A DNA stretch of 64,000 nucleotides from Ureibacillus composti. GTDB lineage: Bacteria; Bacillota; Bacilli; Bacillales_A; Planococcaceae. The notes under the pieces are model-generated. The model was not told the DNA's origin, searched no databases, and was given only the letters and a program-made list of their open reading frames with translations. Below are positions 37,529 to 48,300 of the stretch, piece by piece. Location of the stretch: assembly GCA_030348875.1 (NCBI GenBank), contig JAUCEP010000002.1, positions 1,009,001-1,073,000 of the forward strand, in the 5' to 3' direction. Made by a program: the position numbers and the translations under genes. Numbering within the stretch: position 1 is the stretch's first letter; each line of letters begins with the position of its first letter.

Positions 37529-39376
37529 ATGACAACAAATTTACGTCAAGATATACGCAATATTGCAATCATCGCACACGTTGACCATGGTAAAACTACT
37601 TTAGTCGATCAATTACTAAAACAATCAGGTACTTTCCGTTCAAACGAACACGTTGAAGAACGCGCAATGGACTCTAATGATATCGAACGTGAACGTGGTA
37701 TTACAATCTTAGCGAAAAATACAGCAGTTAGATATAACGATACAAGAATTAATATTTTAGATACACCTGGACATGCCGATTTCGGTGGAGAAGTAGAACG
37801 TATCTTAAAAATGGTTGATGGCGTTTTACTAGTTGTCGATGCTTATGAAGGTTGTATGCCTCAAACACGATTCGTGTTGAAAAAAGCATTAGAACAAAAA
37901 TTAACACCAATCGTTGTTGTAAACAAAGTTGATAAAGATTCAGCTCGACCATTAGAAGTAGTAGATGAGGTAGTTGACCTTTTAATCGAATTAGGTGCAG
38001 ACGAAGATCAATTAGATTTCCCAGTTGTATTCGCTTCAGGTGTAAACGGTACTGCTTCACTTGACGCTGATCCAGCAAATCAAGAAGAAAACATGAAATG
38101 TTTATTCGAACAAATTATCGAATCAATTCCAGCTCCAGCTGATACTCGCGAGGAGCCATTACAATTCCAAGTTGCATTACTTGATTATAACGACTTCGTA
38201 GGACGTATCGGGATTGGCCGTGTATTCCGTGGAACTATTCACGTAGGACAATCAGTAGCATTAATGAAACTTGATGGCACAGTGAAAAACTTCCGTGTCA
38301 CAAAATTATTTGGTTTCTTCGGTTTAAAACGTGAAGAAATTCAAGAAGCAGTCTCTGGTGATTTAATCGCAGTTTCTGGTATGGAAGAAATTAATGTTGG
38401 TGAAACAGTTTGTCCTCAAGACCATCTAGAAGCATTACCACCAATGCGTATTGATGAACCAACATTACAAATGACATTCTTAGTAAATAATTCACCATTT
38501 GCTGGACGTGAAGGGAAATGGGTTACTTCTCGTAAAATTGAAGAACGTTTACGCTCTCAATTACAAACTGACGTTTCATTACGTGTAGAAGATACAGATT
38601 CTCCAGATGCATGGACTGTTTCGGGTCGTGGTGAACTTCACTTATCGATTTTAATTGAAAATATGCGTCGTGAAGGTTTCGAATTACAAGTTTCAAAACC
38701 ACAGGTAATTATTAGAGAAATCGACGGTGTGAAATGTGAACCAATCGAACGTGTACAAATTGATGTTCCTGAAGAAAGCGTAGGCTCGATCATTGAATCT
38801 TTAGGTAATCGTAAAGGTGAAATGTTAGATATGATTAATGAAGGTAACGGACAAGTACGTTTAATCTTCATGGTACCAGCTCGTGGTTTAATTGGTTATA
38901 CAACTGAATTTATGTCACTTACAAAAGGCTTTGGAATTATCAACCATACATTTGATAGTTACGCACCAGTTGTTGCAGGTCGCGTAGGTGGCCGTCACCA
39001 GGGTGCTTTAGTTTCAATGGAAACTGGTAAATCAACAACTTACGGTATGATGCAAATTGAAGACCGTGGTACATTATTCGTTGAACCAGGTACTGAAATT
39101 TACGAAGGTATGATTGTTGGTGAAAATACTCGTGACAATGATATCACAGTAAATATTACGAAAATGAAACAAAAAACAAACGTACGTTCAGCGACGAAAG
39201 ATGCGACAAACGTTATTAAACGTCCTAAAATTTTAACGCTTGAAGAAGCATTAGAATTCTTAAATGATGACGAGTATTTAGAAGTAACACCAGAATCAAT
39301 TCGTTTACGTAAACAAATTTTAGATAAAAACGAACGTGAAAAAGCAGCTAAAAAGAAAAAGAATTCTGAATTATAA
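37529..39376 (+). CDS. typA: Translational GTPase TypA/BipA
   Basis: 615-residue ribosome-binding GTPase. G1 is [10 protein letters not shown] (~18-27), G2 RGIT, G3 [12 protein letters not shown]4 NKVDK and G5 ASG; domains II, III and V and the BipA-specific C-terminal domain follow ([32 protein letters not shown]). Acts in 50S assembly and stress or cold adaptation. The ATG at 37529 ([11 protein letters not shown]) has GGAG eight bases upstream. Confidence 0.97.
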   Translation: MTTNLRQDIRNIAIIAHVDHGKTTLVDQLLKQSGTFRSNEHVEERAMDSNDIERERGITILAKNTAVRYNDTRINILDTPGHADFGGEVERILKMVDGVLLVVDAYEGCMPQTRFVLKKALEQKLTPIVVVNKVDKDSARPLEVVDEVVDLLIELGADEDQLDFPVVFASGVNGTASLDADPANQEENMKCLFEQIIESIPAPADTREEPLQFQVALLDYNDFVGRIGIGRVFRGTIHVGQSVALMKLDGTVKNFRVTKLFGFFGLKREEIQEAVSGDLIAVSGMEEINVGETVCPQDHLEALPPMRIDEPTLQMTFLVNNSPFAGREGKWVTSRKIEERLRSQLQTDVSLRVEDTDSPDAWTVSGRGELHLSILIENMRREGFELQVSKPQVIIREIDGVKCEPIERVQIDVPEESVGSIIESLGNRKGEMLDMINEGNGQVRLIFMVPARGLIGYTTEFMSLTKGFGIINHTFDSYAPVVAGRVGGRHQGALVSMETGKSTTYGMMQIEDRGTLFVEPGTEIYEGMIVGENTRDNDITVNITKMKQKTNVRSATKDATNVIKRPKILTLEEALEFLNDDEYLEVTPESIRLRKQILDKNEREKAAKKKKNSEL

Positions 39377-39415
39377 TTAGTATTTTTCGGGAAATGATGA
39401 AAGGTGTTGTTGAAT

Positions 39416-39814
39416 ATGAAAGCCATGGACCTTGGCCTAATAAATTTTATTCAAGCATCTGCACCGACCAATTCAAATGAACAACAATTTGTACTTGGGC
39501 GTATGGGTGGTATTGCAAGGTTCTTATATGAAAACTTACCAAGCTACGATATTGCTGGTTATGTTGTGTTCATCTTAGTATTTCTTTTATCAGCAATCGT
39601 TTATAAGTTAGGATTCGCAAGATCAGAGAAATTAGGCATAGCTCGAAATATCATCATCTATATTTTCCTGTTCTTAGGCTGTATGGTGTTAACATTCTTG
39701 GCACTTTTCTTACCAATGATCGAAGGTTTAATAGTTGCGGCTTTAATCTTAATTATTTATAAAACTCGATTATGGCGGGAAAAAAGAGAAGAACAAAAAG
39801 TGGGCGGCCTTTAG
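39416..39814 (+). CDS. ylaH: YlaH-like membrane protein
   Basis: 132 residues with three helices (YVVFILVFLLSAIVYKLGF; IIIYIFLFLGCMVLTFLALF; IEGLIVAALILIIYKTRLW) and a basic tail. Follows typA as in B. subtilis. The ATG at 39416 fits GAAAGGTG better than upstream GTG/TTG codons. The stop codon lies inside the loop of the terminator hairpin. Confidence 0.82.
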   Translation: MKAMDLGLINFIQASAPTNSNEQQFVLGRMGGIARFLYENLPSYDIAGYVVFILVFLLSAIVYKLGFARSEKLGIARNIIIYIFLFLGCMVLTFLALFLPMIEGLIVAALILIIYKTRLWREKREEQKVGGL

Positions 39815-39827
39815 GCCGCCCACTTTT
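39796..39827 (+). terminator. Terminator of typA-ylaH
   Basis: AAAAGTGGGCGGCC pairs with GGCCGCCCACTTTT; it embraces the ylaH stop codon. Confidence 0.88.
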
Positions 39828-39850
39828 CTGCGACGAAAAAGAATTTAATT

Positions 39851-39880
39851 GAGCTAGTTCCATTTGGAGCTAGCTTTTTT
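39851..39880 (+). terminator. Second hairpin downstream of ylaH
   Basis: AGCTAG and CTAGCT arms around a 12-base loop, followed by a run of T; weak stem. Confidence 0.45.
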
Positions 39881-39955
39881 GATGTTAATAATGGGAAAAG
39901 ATAGGGTGATAGTCCATTGTTATTATTAATGGGTTTATTTAACCAATAAAAACTA

Positions 39956-40085
39956 CTCTTCATCAAGGGAATGAAGAGGAAAAACGAGTGATAGCATGAC
40001 AGAAGTCCTCTTCATTAAGCCAATGAAAAGGAAATTAATTTAGGAAAGCAATCAAAGTCCCCTTCATCAAAAAAAGTAATCATAA
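39956..40085. repeat. Degenerate 52-base hairpin repeats
   Basis: Three units start at 39956, 40008 and 40060 (CTCTTCATCAAG, CTCTTCATTAAG, CCCTTCATCAAA). Unit 1 has a perfect hairpin CTCTTCAT-N7-ATGAAGAG, unit 2 an imperfect one, and unit 3 keeps only the left arm. Units 1 and 2 both end with A-AGTC. The whole 39815-40273 gap has no gene. Confidence 0.5.
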
Positions 40086-40227
40086 CTTCGGCGTTTAGGT
40101 AATATGACTATTTCATCCTATTGAAATCGTCTCAACTCGTATGTTGATAGCTCCCCCAAAATGTTGGGTTTATAAAACATACCTCCGCACCTCACTAGGC
40201 ATTCACACATTTTTTTGTTGGTGCATA

Positions 40228-40240
40228 ACCTACTCTAGGT
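40228..40240. promoter_or_regulatory. Palindrome upstream of the ABC transporter
   Basis: ACCTACTCTAGGT (5-bp arms), about 34 bases before the gene, with a related ACCTCACTAGGC at 40189-40200. Possible operator. No TPP or SAM riboswitch signature is present. Confidence 0.35.
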
Positions 40241-40273
40241 AAAAAAGTACGAATTTTAGAGGAGGTTATAGCG

Positions 40274-41269
40274 GTGAGAAAGTGGTTGAAGCCAAGTATT
40301 TTTGTGATTATTTCATGCATGATGATGTTCCTTCTCTCTGCATGTGGTAAGCAAGATCTTCAAGAAGTGAAGGTTGGGGAGGTAACGCGTTCAATTTTCT
40401 ACGCACCTCAATATGTAGCGATTGAAAAAGGCTTCTTTGAAGAAGAAGGCTTAAATGTTGAATTATCTACAATTGCAGGTGGAGATAAAACGATGACAGC
40501 CCTTTTGTCAGGTGGTATTGATGTTGCTTTAGTTGGTTCTGAGACATCAATTTATGTAACTGCTCAAGGAGCAAACGACCCAATAAAAAACTTTGCCCAA
40601 TTAACACAAACAGATGGGACATTCTTAGTTTCTCGAGAAAAAATTGAAAATTTCTCATGGGATATGCTAAAGGGTTCAACATTCCTTGGACAACGTAAGG
40701 GTGGCATGCCTCAAATGGCTGGAGAATTTGTATTAAAGAAACATGATATTGACCCTCAAGCAGACCTAGAATTAATTCAAAACATTGACTTTGCGAATGT
40801 TTCAACAGCTTTTGCTTCTGGAACTGGTGATTTCGTTCAATTATTTGAACCGACTGCAAGTGTATTTGAACAAGAAGGTGTTGGCCATATTGTTGCGTCA
40901 TTTGGTGAAGAGTCAGGCCATTTACCATACACAGTGTTCATGACAAAGGATAGCTTTATTAATGAAAATGCTGAAGTAGTTGAGAAATTTACAAGAGCAA
41001 TTAAAAAAGCTCAAGATTGGGTATATGCGTCGTCATCTGAAGAAGTAGCAGAAGTAATTCAACCATTCTTCGAAGATACTGAAGTTGAATTAATTGCGAC
41101 AGTTGTTGAAAGATATAAAGCTCAAGAATCTTACGCAAAAGATCCAATTTTAGATGAAGAGGAATGGAATAACCTACAAGACATTATGGAAGAAGCAGGG
41201 GAACTTCCAAAACGAATGGATTATAATGAGCTTGTAGATACTTCGTTTGCAGAAAAGGTAACGGAGTAA
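40274..41269 (+). CDS. ABC transporter substrate-binding lipoprotein, SsuA/THI5/NMT1 family
   Basis: 331 residues. The lipoprotein signal ends in LLSAC (Cys ~24). The type 2 binding fold has VGEVTRSIFYAPQYVAIEKGFFEEEGLNVEL and AGGDKTMTALLSGGIDVALVG, the NMT1/SsuA pattern. Ligands in this family are sulfonates, nitrate, taurine or thiamine precursors; the sequence does not decide. GGAGG precedes the GTG start. First of three genes with ATPase and permease directly after; resembles B. subtilis ytlA-ytlC-ytlD in make-up. Confidence 0.88.
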   Translation: MRKWLKPSIFVIISCMMMFLLSACGKQDLQEVKVGEVTRSIFYAPQYVAIEKGFFEEEGLNVELSTIAGGDKTMTALLSGGIDVALVGSETSIYVTAQGANDPIKNFAQLTQTDGTFLVSREKIENFSWDMLKGSTFLGQRKGGMPQMAGEFVLKKHDIDPQADLELIQNIDFANVSTAFASGTGDFVQLFEPTASVFEQEGVGHIVASFGEESGHLPYTVFMTKDSFINENAEVVEKFTRAIKKAQDWVYASSSEEVAEVIQPFFEDTEVELIATVVERYKAQESYAKDPILDEEEWNNLQDIMEEAGELPKRMDYNELVDTSFAEKVTE

Positions 41270-41270
41270 A

Positions 41271-42050
41271 ATGACCTTTTTAACAGTTAGCAACGTTCAT
41301 CACACATATTTTTCAATTAAAGAAGCTACTGAAGCATTACGAGATATTAATTTAACGATACAAAAGGGTGAATTTGTTTCTTTTATTGGACCAAGTGGAT
41401 GTGGGAAAACAACTTTATTATCAATAATTGCTGGTTTGTTTTCTCCAACAGTAGGTTCGGTTTTAATCGAAAATCAAAAAATATTCGGAAACAAAGAGCT
41501 TTCAATAGGATATATGCTTCAGCAAGATTATTTATTCCCCTGGAAAACGATTGAAGAAAATGTGACGCTTGGGTTAACGTTGCAAAAAAGTGATGAAGAT
41601 AAATCGAGAATTGCATCAACTTTATTACAAGACGTTGGATTGCCTCCAGTTGAGAAAAAATACCCTAGAGAGTTATCAGGAGGTATGAGGCAACGAGTTG
41701 CATTAGCGAGGACATTAGCGGTTGATCCGAAAATTTTATTACTTGATGAGCCGTTTTCCGCTCTTGATTATCAATCAAAGTTAAAATTAGAAGATTTAGT
41801 TTTTGAAATGTTAAAGCAGTATGGAAAAACGGCAGTGCTTGTAACCCATGATATTGGGGAGGCAATTGCCATGAGTGACCGCATCTTTCTATTTTCCGCT
41901 CGACCTGGCCGCTTGCATAAAACTTTTGAAGTTCCTGAGGAAATTAGAACATTAACACCTTTTGAAGCGCGGGCACATTCAAGTTATTCCTCGCTTTTCC
42001 AAATTATTTGGAAGGAGATGGAGGGTCTTGAACATCAACAATCTACATGA
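41271..42050 (+). CDS. ABC transporter ATPase, SsuB/TauB/NrtD-like
   Basis: 259 residues: Walker [10 protein letters not shown] (~40-48), Q-loop [10 protein letters not shown], signature [16 protein letters not shown], Walker [14 protein letters not shown]-loop VTHDIGEA. Closest to the nitrate/sulfonate/taurine ATPases (the [11 protein letters not shown] and [16 protein letters not shown] segments). Starts one base after the binding-protein stop codon and overlaps the permease gene. Confidence 0.92.
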   Translation: MTFLTVSNVHHTYFSIKEATEALRDINLTIQKGEFVSFIGPSGCGKTTLLSIIAGLFSPTVGSVLIENQKIFGNKELSIGYMLQQDYLFPWKTIEENVTLGLTLQKSDEDKSRIASTLLQDVGLPPVEKKYPRELSGGMRQRVALARTLAVDPKILLLDEPFSALDYQSKLKLEDLVFEMLKQYGKTAVLVTHDIGEAIAMSDRIFLFSARPGRLHKTFEVPEEIRTLTPFEARAHSSYSSLFQIIWKEMEGLEHQQST

Positions 42051-42819
42051 ACAATTTAAAGAAACAATTGCAAAAGAAAAACGCTGGGTTAGATTTTATC
42101 AATTATTAATTTTACTTGCTTTCTTTACTTTATGGGAAGTTGCTTCTAATTTAAGGTGGATTGATCAACTAATTTTTAGTTCACCATCAAAAATTTGGAT
42201 ATTGTTTTTAGATAATGTAAGGGACGGCACTTTAGCCGTTCATATTAGTTATACTTTATTTGAAACTGTGTTAGGGTTCATTATTGGTACCTTATTAGGA
42301 ACAATTTTAGCAGCAATATTGTGGTGGTCGCCATTTCTATCTAAAATTTTAGACCCATATTTAGTTATTCTAAATGCGATGCCTAAAGTGGCGTTAGGTC
42401 CGATCTTAATTGTAGCGCTTGGTCCGGGGATGACTTCTATTATAACAATGGGTGCGATTATATCTGTAATTATCTCGACGATCGTCATCTATACTTCATT
42501 TAAAAATGTGGATGCAAATTACTTAAAGGTATTACAGACTTTTAATGCAACCCGTTTTCAAATGTTTAAAGAAGCAATTTTACCAGCTTCATTCCCGACA
42601 ATCATTTCGACATTAAAAGTGAATGTAGGACTTTCTTGGGTTGGGGTAATTGTTGGAGAATTCCTCGTTTCTTCAAAAGGTCTCGGTTATCTCATAATTT
42701 ACGGATTCCAAGTATTTAATTTCAATCTTGTATTAATGTCATTATTAATCATTGCTATTTTTGCAACAATTATGTATCAACTAGTTGAATTATTAGAGCG
42801 AAAACTTATTAAAGATTAA
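42028..42819 (+). CDS. ABC transporter permease, SsuC/TauC-like
   Basis: 263 residues with six helices and the EAA-type loop ([42 protein letters not shown]). Start is the TTG at 42028 ([10 protein letters not shown]), behind GGAAGGAGATGGAGG inside the end of the ATPase gene; the overlap of 23 bases implies coupled translation. Completes the import system. Confidence 0.9.
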   Translation: MNINNLHEQFKETIAKEKRWVRFYQLLILLAFFTLWEVASNLRWIDQLIFSSPSKIWILFLDNVRDGTLAVHISYTLFETVLGFIIGTLLGTILAAILWWSPFLSKILDPYLVILNAMPKVALGPILIVALGPGMTSIITMGAIISVIISTIVIYTSFKNVDANYLKVLQTFNATRFQMFKEAILPASFPTIISTLKVNVGLSWVGVIVGEFLVSSKGLGYLIIYGFQVFNFNLVLMSLLIIAIFATIMYQLVELLERKLIKD

Positions 42820-42820
42820 T

Positions 42821-42861
42821 AAAAGGTTAGCCTCTTGCATTATGGAGGCTAACCTTTTTAA
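42821..42861 (+). terminator. Terminator of the ABC transporter operon
   Basis: AAAAGGTTAGCCTC pairs with GAGGCTAACCTTTT, followed by T and A. Confidence 0.9.
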
Positions 42862-42888
42862 TTGTTGGCAGAACGTGCTCATTATGAA

Positions 42889-43092
42889 TTAGAAATCCTC
42901 ATCTAATTTTGAAGAGGTGCGGAAAAAACGGAATTTACCTGTTGCTACACGAGCTTCCGTTTTAGTAGCAATACGCTCGTGACAATCATCGCACATATAC
43001 GTATGAATTGGACGGTTGCGCAATTTTTTTGATAATGGTGAGTCATCATCAAGGTTCGTGATTGTATCGCAAATGACACATTTAACGCGCAT
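42889..43092 (-). CDS. ylaI: Zinc-ribbon protein YlaI (DUF2197)
   Basis: 67 residues with two knuckles, CVIC (5-8) and CDDC (34-37), a probable four-Cys zinc ribbon, and a basic C-terminal half (KKLRNRPIHTYMC; RIATKTEARV). Same position and size as B. subtilis YlaI. GGAGG precedes the ATG. Eleven bases after the YlaL-like gene, so the two form an operon. Function unknown. Confidence 0.85.
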   Translation of the reverse strand: MRVKCVICDTITNLDDDSPLSKKLRNRPIHTYMCDDCHERIATKTEARVATGKFRFFRTSSKLDEDF

Positions 43093-43103
43093 AGTTTTAC
43101 CTC

Positions 43104-43604
43104 CTATTCGACGCGAATTGCTGCAATATTTCTAATTGGATTGTCAACATTTGACCCATCTGCATATAAAAGATGAACTGGCCCATCTTCTAATAGTGGT
43201 TTACCATCCTGACTAAATTTAAAAATTAACTTATAGGCTTCATCCATTGAAAACGCATGTTCCGAACCATCTTTGCATTCAAAAATAACTTTTGTTGCAT
43301 TTTCTTCTAGTTTTGCATTATCTAAGAAATATTTAATTTGCATACCAAATGTACCTGTTTTCATACCTTGGCGATCAAATTTTCTTTCTGTTTTCAGTGT
43401 TGGAGGAAATGTAGCTCCCTCCATAATTTCGCGAGACCAATGCTTACCCATAGATAATAAATATTTTAGGTCTTCTGATTCTTGTTCATCTGGTTCAGTA
43501 AAATAAGTTTTTAAATCAATACGACGATCGTCGAAAATCCAAACAGTTGGATCAATTGTTATTTTATATGTAACGGCACCTTTAATTGGAATAATATTTT
43601 CCAT
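43104..43604 (-). CDS. Conserved hypothetical protein, possibly YlaL
   Basis: 166 residues, soluble. Conserved-looking blocks are VTYKITIDPTVWIFDDRRIDL, HWSREIMEGA, LKTERKF and GPVHLLYADGS. The C-terminal DGKPLLEDGPVHLLYADGS recalls the GPVRLV segment of molybdopterin-binding folds, but no cofactor Cys is evident, so this is weak. Gene order (before ylaI, near ylaN) suggests B. subtilis YlaL. Start ATG behind AGGGGG. Function unknown. Confidence 0.7.
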   Translation of the reverse strand: MENIIPIKGAVTYKITIDPTVWIFDDRRIDLKTYFTEPDEQESEDLKYLLSMGKHWSREIMEGATFPPTLKTERKFDRQGMKTGTFGMQIKYFLDNAKLEENATKVIFECKDGSEHAFSMDEAYKLIFKFSQDGKPLLEDGPVHLLYADGSNVDNPIRNIAAIRVE

Positions 43605-43778
43605 ACAAAAATAAACCCCCTAATTTATCTATCATGTACAGTATACCGCTAGAAATGATGTTTCACAAAGAATTATAATCGATTAATGTTGTATACACTT
43701 GCAATTTTATCAGCTAAAAGATAAAATTTACTAAGATAGATTAGAAGAATATTATATATCATAGATGGGGGCGTCCTC

Positions 43779-44060
43779 ATGGATACAAAATCACCAGCTT
43801 CCTTCCAGGAAAAAGCAGTGGAATTACTTCTATCAGATGCAGATAAAATAGCACGTTTGATAAGAGTACAAATGGATCATTTAACGATGCCACAATGTCC
43901 TTTATATGAAGAAGTCTTAGATACACAAATGTTTGGCTTATCACGTGAGATAGATTTTGCTGTTAAGTTAGGTTTAATTGAGCGTGAACAAGGGAAAAGC
44001 ATTCTCGATACGTTAGAAAAAGAACTATCCCTGTTACATGAAGCGTACACAAACAGATAA
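43779..44060 (+). CDS. ylaN: YlaN (UPF0358), iron-responsive Fur partner
   Basis: 93-residue helical protein ([51 protein letters not shown]) highly similar to B. subtilis YlaN. YlaN is essential under iron limitation and has been reported to bind Fe(II) and to interact with Fur to relieve repression. GGGGGCG precedes the ATG. Its own terminator follows; ftsW is next, as in other Bacillales. Confidence 0.93.
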   Translation: MDTKSPASFQEKAVELLLSDADKIARLIRVQMDHLTMPQCPLYEEVLDTQMFGLSREIDFAVKLGLIEREQGKSILDTLEKELSLLHEAYTNR

Positions 44061-44063
44061 TAG

Positions 44064-44101
44064 AAAAACTCAAACGCAATTTCGCGATTTGAGTTTTTTT
44101 T
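44064..44101 (+). terminator. Terminator of ylaN
   Basis: AAAAACTCAAA (44064-44074) and TTTGAGTTTTT (44088-44098), ending in a run of T. Confidence 0.82.
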
Positions 44102-44121
44102 CTAAAATGAGGTTTTGAAAA

Positions 44122-45300
44122 ATGAGAAAATATTTAGCTACTTATGTAAGGAATTTTGATTACCCTTTATTTTTTACATATGTGTTTATGTGTTTATTTG
44201 GACTTGTCATGATTTATAGTGCAAGTATGATGGTAGCAATTGTATACGAAGACGCATCTCCAGATTATTTCTATAAGAAACAATTATTTAATTTAGTTGT
44301 GGCGGGATTAGCATTTTTAGTTGGTGCTTTTTTCCCCTATAAACACTATAGTAACAAAAAATTAATGGTTGTCTTATTGGGGATCATGTTAGTTTTACTT
44401 TTCTGGGTATGGAATTTTGGAGTAGGGGAAGATTCAACTGGTTCGCAAAGTTGGATCAATGTTTTTAATATAACAACCTTTCAGCCGTCAGAATTTGCTA
44501 AACTATTTATAATATTATATTTTGCAGGTGCGTTTTATAATAAGAGCCGCAATAATTCAATTGAAGAATTACAACCAAATAATATTATTTATCCGATAAT
44601 TGTTTGGATTGGCGTGATTTTTTGTGTTGCGAACGAAACCGATTTAGGAGCTGTTGGCATTATCTCTGGCATTGCATTCGCTGTGGTAGCCGCAAGTGGA
44701 ATTCGTTTTAGAATATTTATGAAATTTTTTGCTGTTTTAGGTGGATTTGGTGCAGCAATTATAGGATTTTTAATGCTTGTTAAAGGTGATGAAATATTGA
44801 CTCCAAACCGCCTTGGACGATTTAAAGCATTTCTAAACCCATTTGAATATGAAAGTGGGTCAGGCCATCAAGTTATTAACGGTTATATTGCAATCGGTTC
44901 CGGTGGTTTAGATGGTGTTGGTCTAGGGCAATCGATTCAAAAACTTGGTTACTTACCTGAACCGCAAACCGATTTTATTATGGCAATCATAGCGGAAGAA
45001 TTGGGGATTTTTGGGGTAATTATCGTTCTTGGAGGACTCGGTTTTATTGTTTTGAAAGCACTTCTCATTGCAATTAACACGAGAGATCCATTAGCGCGTA
45101 TGATTGCTGCTGGGATCGCAAGTTGGATTGCAATTCAAACATTTATTAACTTAGGGGGACTATCGGGACTTATCCCGTTAACCGGTGTTACACTACCTTT
45201 TATTAGTTATGGTGGAACATCTATAATATTACTTTCACTAGCCATGGGGATACTAATCAATGTTTCTATGTATGTGAAGATAGAAAAGAGAAAATTGTAA
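44122..45300 (+). CDS. ftsW: Peptidoglycan glycosyltransferase FtsW (SEDS)
   Basis: 392 residues and about ten helices. SEDS motifs are seen: FQPSEFAKLFIILYFAGAF, NETDLGAVGI, and SGSGHQVINGYIAIGSGGLDGVGLGQSIQKLGYLPEPQTDFI with the catalytic loop Asp, then GVTLPFISYGGTS near the end. Polymerises lipid II at the septum with a class B PBP. Placement between ylaN and pycA is the Bacillales arrangement, apart from the dcw cluster. Confidence 0.94.
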   Translation: MRKYLATYVRNFDYPLFFTYVFMCLFGLVMIYSASMMVAIVYEDASPDYFYKKQLFNLVVAGLAFLVGAFFPYKHYSNKKLMVVLLGIMLVLLFWVWNFGVGEDSTGSQSWINVFNITTFQPSEFAKLFIILYFAGAFYNKSRNNSIEELQPNNIIYPIIVWIGVIFCVANETDLGAVGIISGIAFAVVAASGIRFRIFMKFFAVLGGFGAAIIGFLMLVKGDEILTPNRLGRFKAFLNPFEYESGSGHQVINGYIAIGSGGLDGVGLGQSIQKLGYLPEPQTDFIMAIIAEELGIFGVIIVLGGLGFIVLKALLIAINTRDPLARMIAAGIASWIAIQTFINLGGLSGLIPLTGVTLPFISYGGTSIILLSLAMGILINVSMYVKIEKRKL

Positions 45301-45318
45301 AAAAGGGAGTTTTGGTGG

Positions 45319-48300
45319 ATGGGTAAAATTAATAAGATATTAGTTGCCAATCGTGGCGAAATTGCAATTCGAATTTTTCGTGCATGCAATGAGTTGAATC
45401 TAAAAACAGTAGCAATTTATTCTCGTGAAGATAGTGGTTCATATCATCGTTACAAGTCGGATGAATCTTACCTAGTGGGTAAAGGGAAAAAACCAATTGA
45501 TGCATACTTAGATATTGAAGGAATCATTGAAATCGCTAAGCACTCAAATGTAGATGCGATTCACCCTGGTTATGGCTTTTTATCTGAAAATGTCGAGTTT
45601 GCTAGACGTTGCGAAGAGGAAGGAATTATATTTATAGGCCCAACTTCAACACATCTACATATGTTTGGTGACAAAGTGAAAGCTAGAGAACAAGCAATTC
45701 AGGCAAATATTCCTGTAATACCTGGTAGTGATGGTCCAGTTAACTCTCTAGAAGAAGTGGCAGCATTTGGTGAACAATATGGCTATCCTTTAATGATTAA
45801 AGCTGCACTAGGTGGCGGAGGACGTGGAATGCGTCTGGTTCAAACAAAAGAAGAGTTAGCATCTGCTTATGAACGTGCAAAATCAGAAGCAAAAGCAGCT
45901 TTTGGATCTGATGAAGTTTATGTAGAGAAGGCTATTATTAAACCGAAGCATATAGAAGTTCAAATTTTAGGTGATGATGAAGGAAATATTGTTCATCTAT
46001 ATGAACGAGACTGTTCTATTCAAAGACGTCATCAAAAGGTTGTTGAAATAGCACCTTCAAATTCAATATCTCAAGATTTACGAAATCGTATTTGTGATGC
46101 AGCCGTTAAATTAATGAAAAACGTTAATTACGTAAATGCAGGAACAGTAGAATTTTTAGTTTCTGGTGATGAGTTCTACTTCATTGAAGTAAATCCACGT
46201 ATACAAGTGGAACATACAATTACAGAAATGATTACAGGTATTGATATTGTCCATGCGCAAATTAAAATCGCTGAGGGACAGTCTTTATTCTCTGATTATA
46301 TTGGAATACCTGAGCAAGATAAAATTCCATTATTCGGTTATGCTATTCAATCCCGTGTAACAACTGAAGATCCAACAAACAACTTTATGCCGGATACAGG
46401 GAAGTTAATGGTATACCGTTCAAGTGGTGGATTTGGTGTCCGTCTAGATGCGGGTAACGGTTTCCAAGGTGCTGTTGTTACACCTTACTATGATTCGTTA
46501 CTAGTAAAAATTTCAACTTGGGGTATGACATTCCGTGAAGCAGCTGCAAAAATGGACCGTAATCTACGTGAATTCCGTATACGTGGTGTAAAAACGAATA
46601 TTCCGTTTTTAGATAATGTAGTTTTACATGAGAAATTTATTACTGGTGAATTTGATACGAGCTTTATCGACTCAACACCAGAATTATTCGAATTCTCAGA
46701 AAGAAAAGACCGTGGAACAAAACTATTAAACTATATCGGGAATGTAACTTTAAATGGTTTCCCAGGTATTGAAAAGAAAAAGAAACCTATTTTGGTTCAA
46801 CCTAATAAGCCTAAAATTACGCTTGCAACTGAAGTGCCAAATGGAACAAAGCAAATTTTAGACGAATGTGGCCCTGAAGGTTTAGTAGAGTGGATTAAGC
46901 AACAAAATGAAGTTTTATTAACTGATACAACTTTCCGTGATGCACATCAATCATTACTTGCGACACGCGTTCGTTCACAGGATATGTTCCAAATAGCAGA
47001 TTATAATGCTCGTATGTTGCATAATTTCTTCTCATTCGAAATGTGGGGAGGGGCAACATTTGATGTATCTTATCGTTTCTTAAAAGAAGACCCTTGGGCA
47101 CGTCTTGAAACGCTTCGCAAACAAATTCCGAATGTCTTGTTCCAAATGTTATTCCGTGGTGCCAATGCTGTTGGTTACCAAAACTATCCGGACAACTTAA
47201 TTCGTGAATTTATAAAAGAATCTGCAGGGGCAGGTATTGATGTATTCCGAATCTTCGACAGTTTGAACTGGATCAAAGGTATGGAAGTGGCAATCGATGA
47301 AGTACGTCAATCTGGTAAAATTGCTGAAGCTACAATTTGTTATACAGGAGATATTTTAGATGATAGCCGTTCGAAATACTCTGTTCAATATTATAAAGAT
47401 ATGGCAAAAGCTTTAGAGGAAACAGGAGCTCATATTTTAGCAATTAAAGATATGGCAGGTTTACTAAAACCAGAAGCTGCATATCGATTAGTTTCAGAGT
47501 TAAAAGAGGCAACAAATTTACCAATTCATCTTCATACACATGATACTAGTGGAAATGGTATTTACACTTATGCTAGAGCAATTGAAGCAGGTGTCGATAT
47601 TATTGATACTGCTTTAGGTTCAATGTCTGGCTTGACTTCACAACCAAGCGCAAACTCATTATATTATGCGATGAAAGGCAATAAACGCGAACTACGCGCG
47701 GATATTGAATCATTAGAACAGCTTTCTTACTATTGGGATGATGTTCGTAAGTACTATAACGACTTTGAAAGTGGTATGAATAGCCCGCATTCAGAAATTT
47801 ATGTGCACGAAATGCCAGGCGGACAATATAGTAACCTACAACAACAAGCGAAAGCAGTAGGATTAGGTGATCGCTGGGATGAAGTGAAAAAGATGTATTC
47901 TCGTGTGAACCTATTGTTTGGAGATATTGTTAAAGTAACACCATCTTCAAAAGTTGTAGGTGATATGGCTTTATTTATGGTTCAGAATGACTTGAATGAG
48001 GAGAATATTTATACTAGAGGTACAACGATTGACTTCCCAGATTCAGTTGTAGAATTCTTCCAAGGCTATTTAGGGCAACCTCATGGTGGATTCCCAGTAG
48101 AATTACAAAAAGTTATTCTTAAAGACCGTGAAGCGATAACGATTCGTCCAGGTGAATTACTAGAACCAGTTGATTTTAAAGAGCTTGAACAAACAATTGC
48201 ACAAAAGTTTGGTCGTTCAGCGACTAAACAAGATGTATTAGCCTATGCTCTTTATCCAAAGGTGTTTGAACAATATGTTTCAGCTGTAAATCAATTCGGA

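Noticed and set aside
37749-38078. Long antisense frames inside typA, pdh, swrC and other genes
   Set aside because: They are codon-bias shadows of real genes, with no start signals.
39956-40085. CRISPR array
   Set aside because: Repeats are degenerate, the spacers are not unique at a constant repeat length, and no cas genes are near.
40085-40273. TPP or SAM riboswitch before the NMT1-type transporter
   Set aside because: No CTGAGA/ACCTGA core or K-turn SAM-I pattern present.
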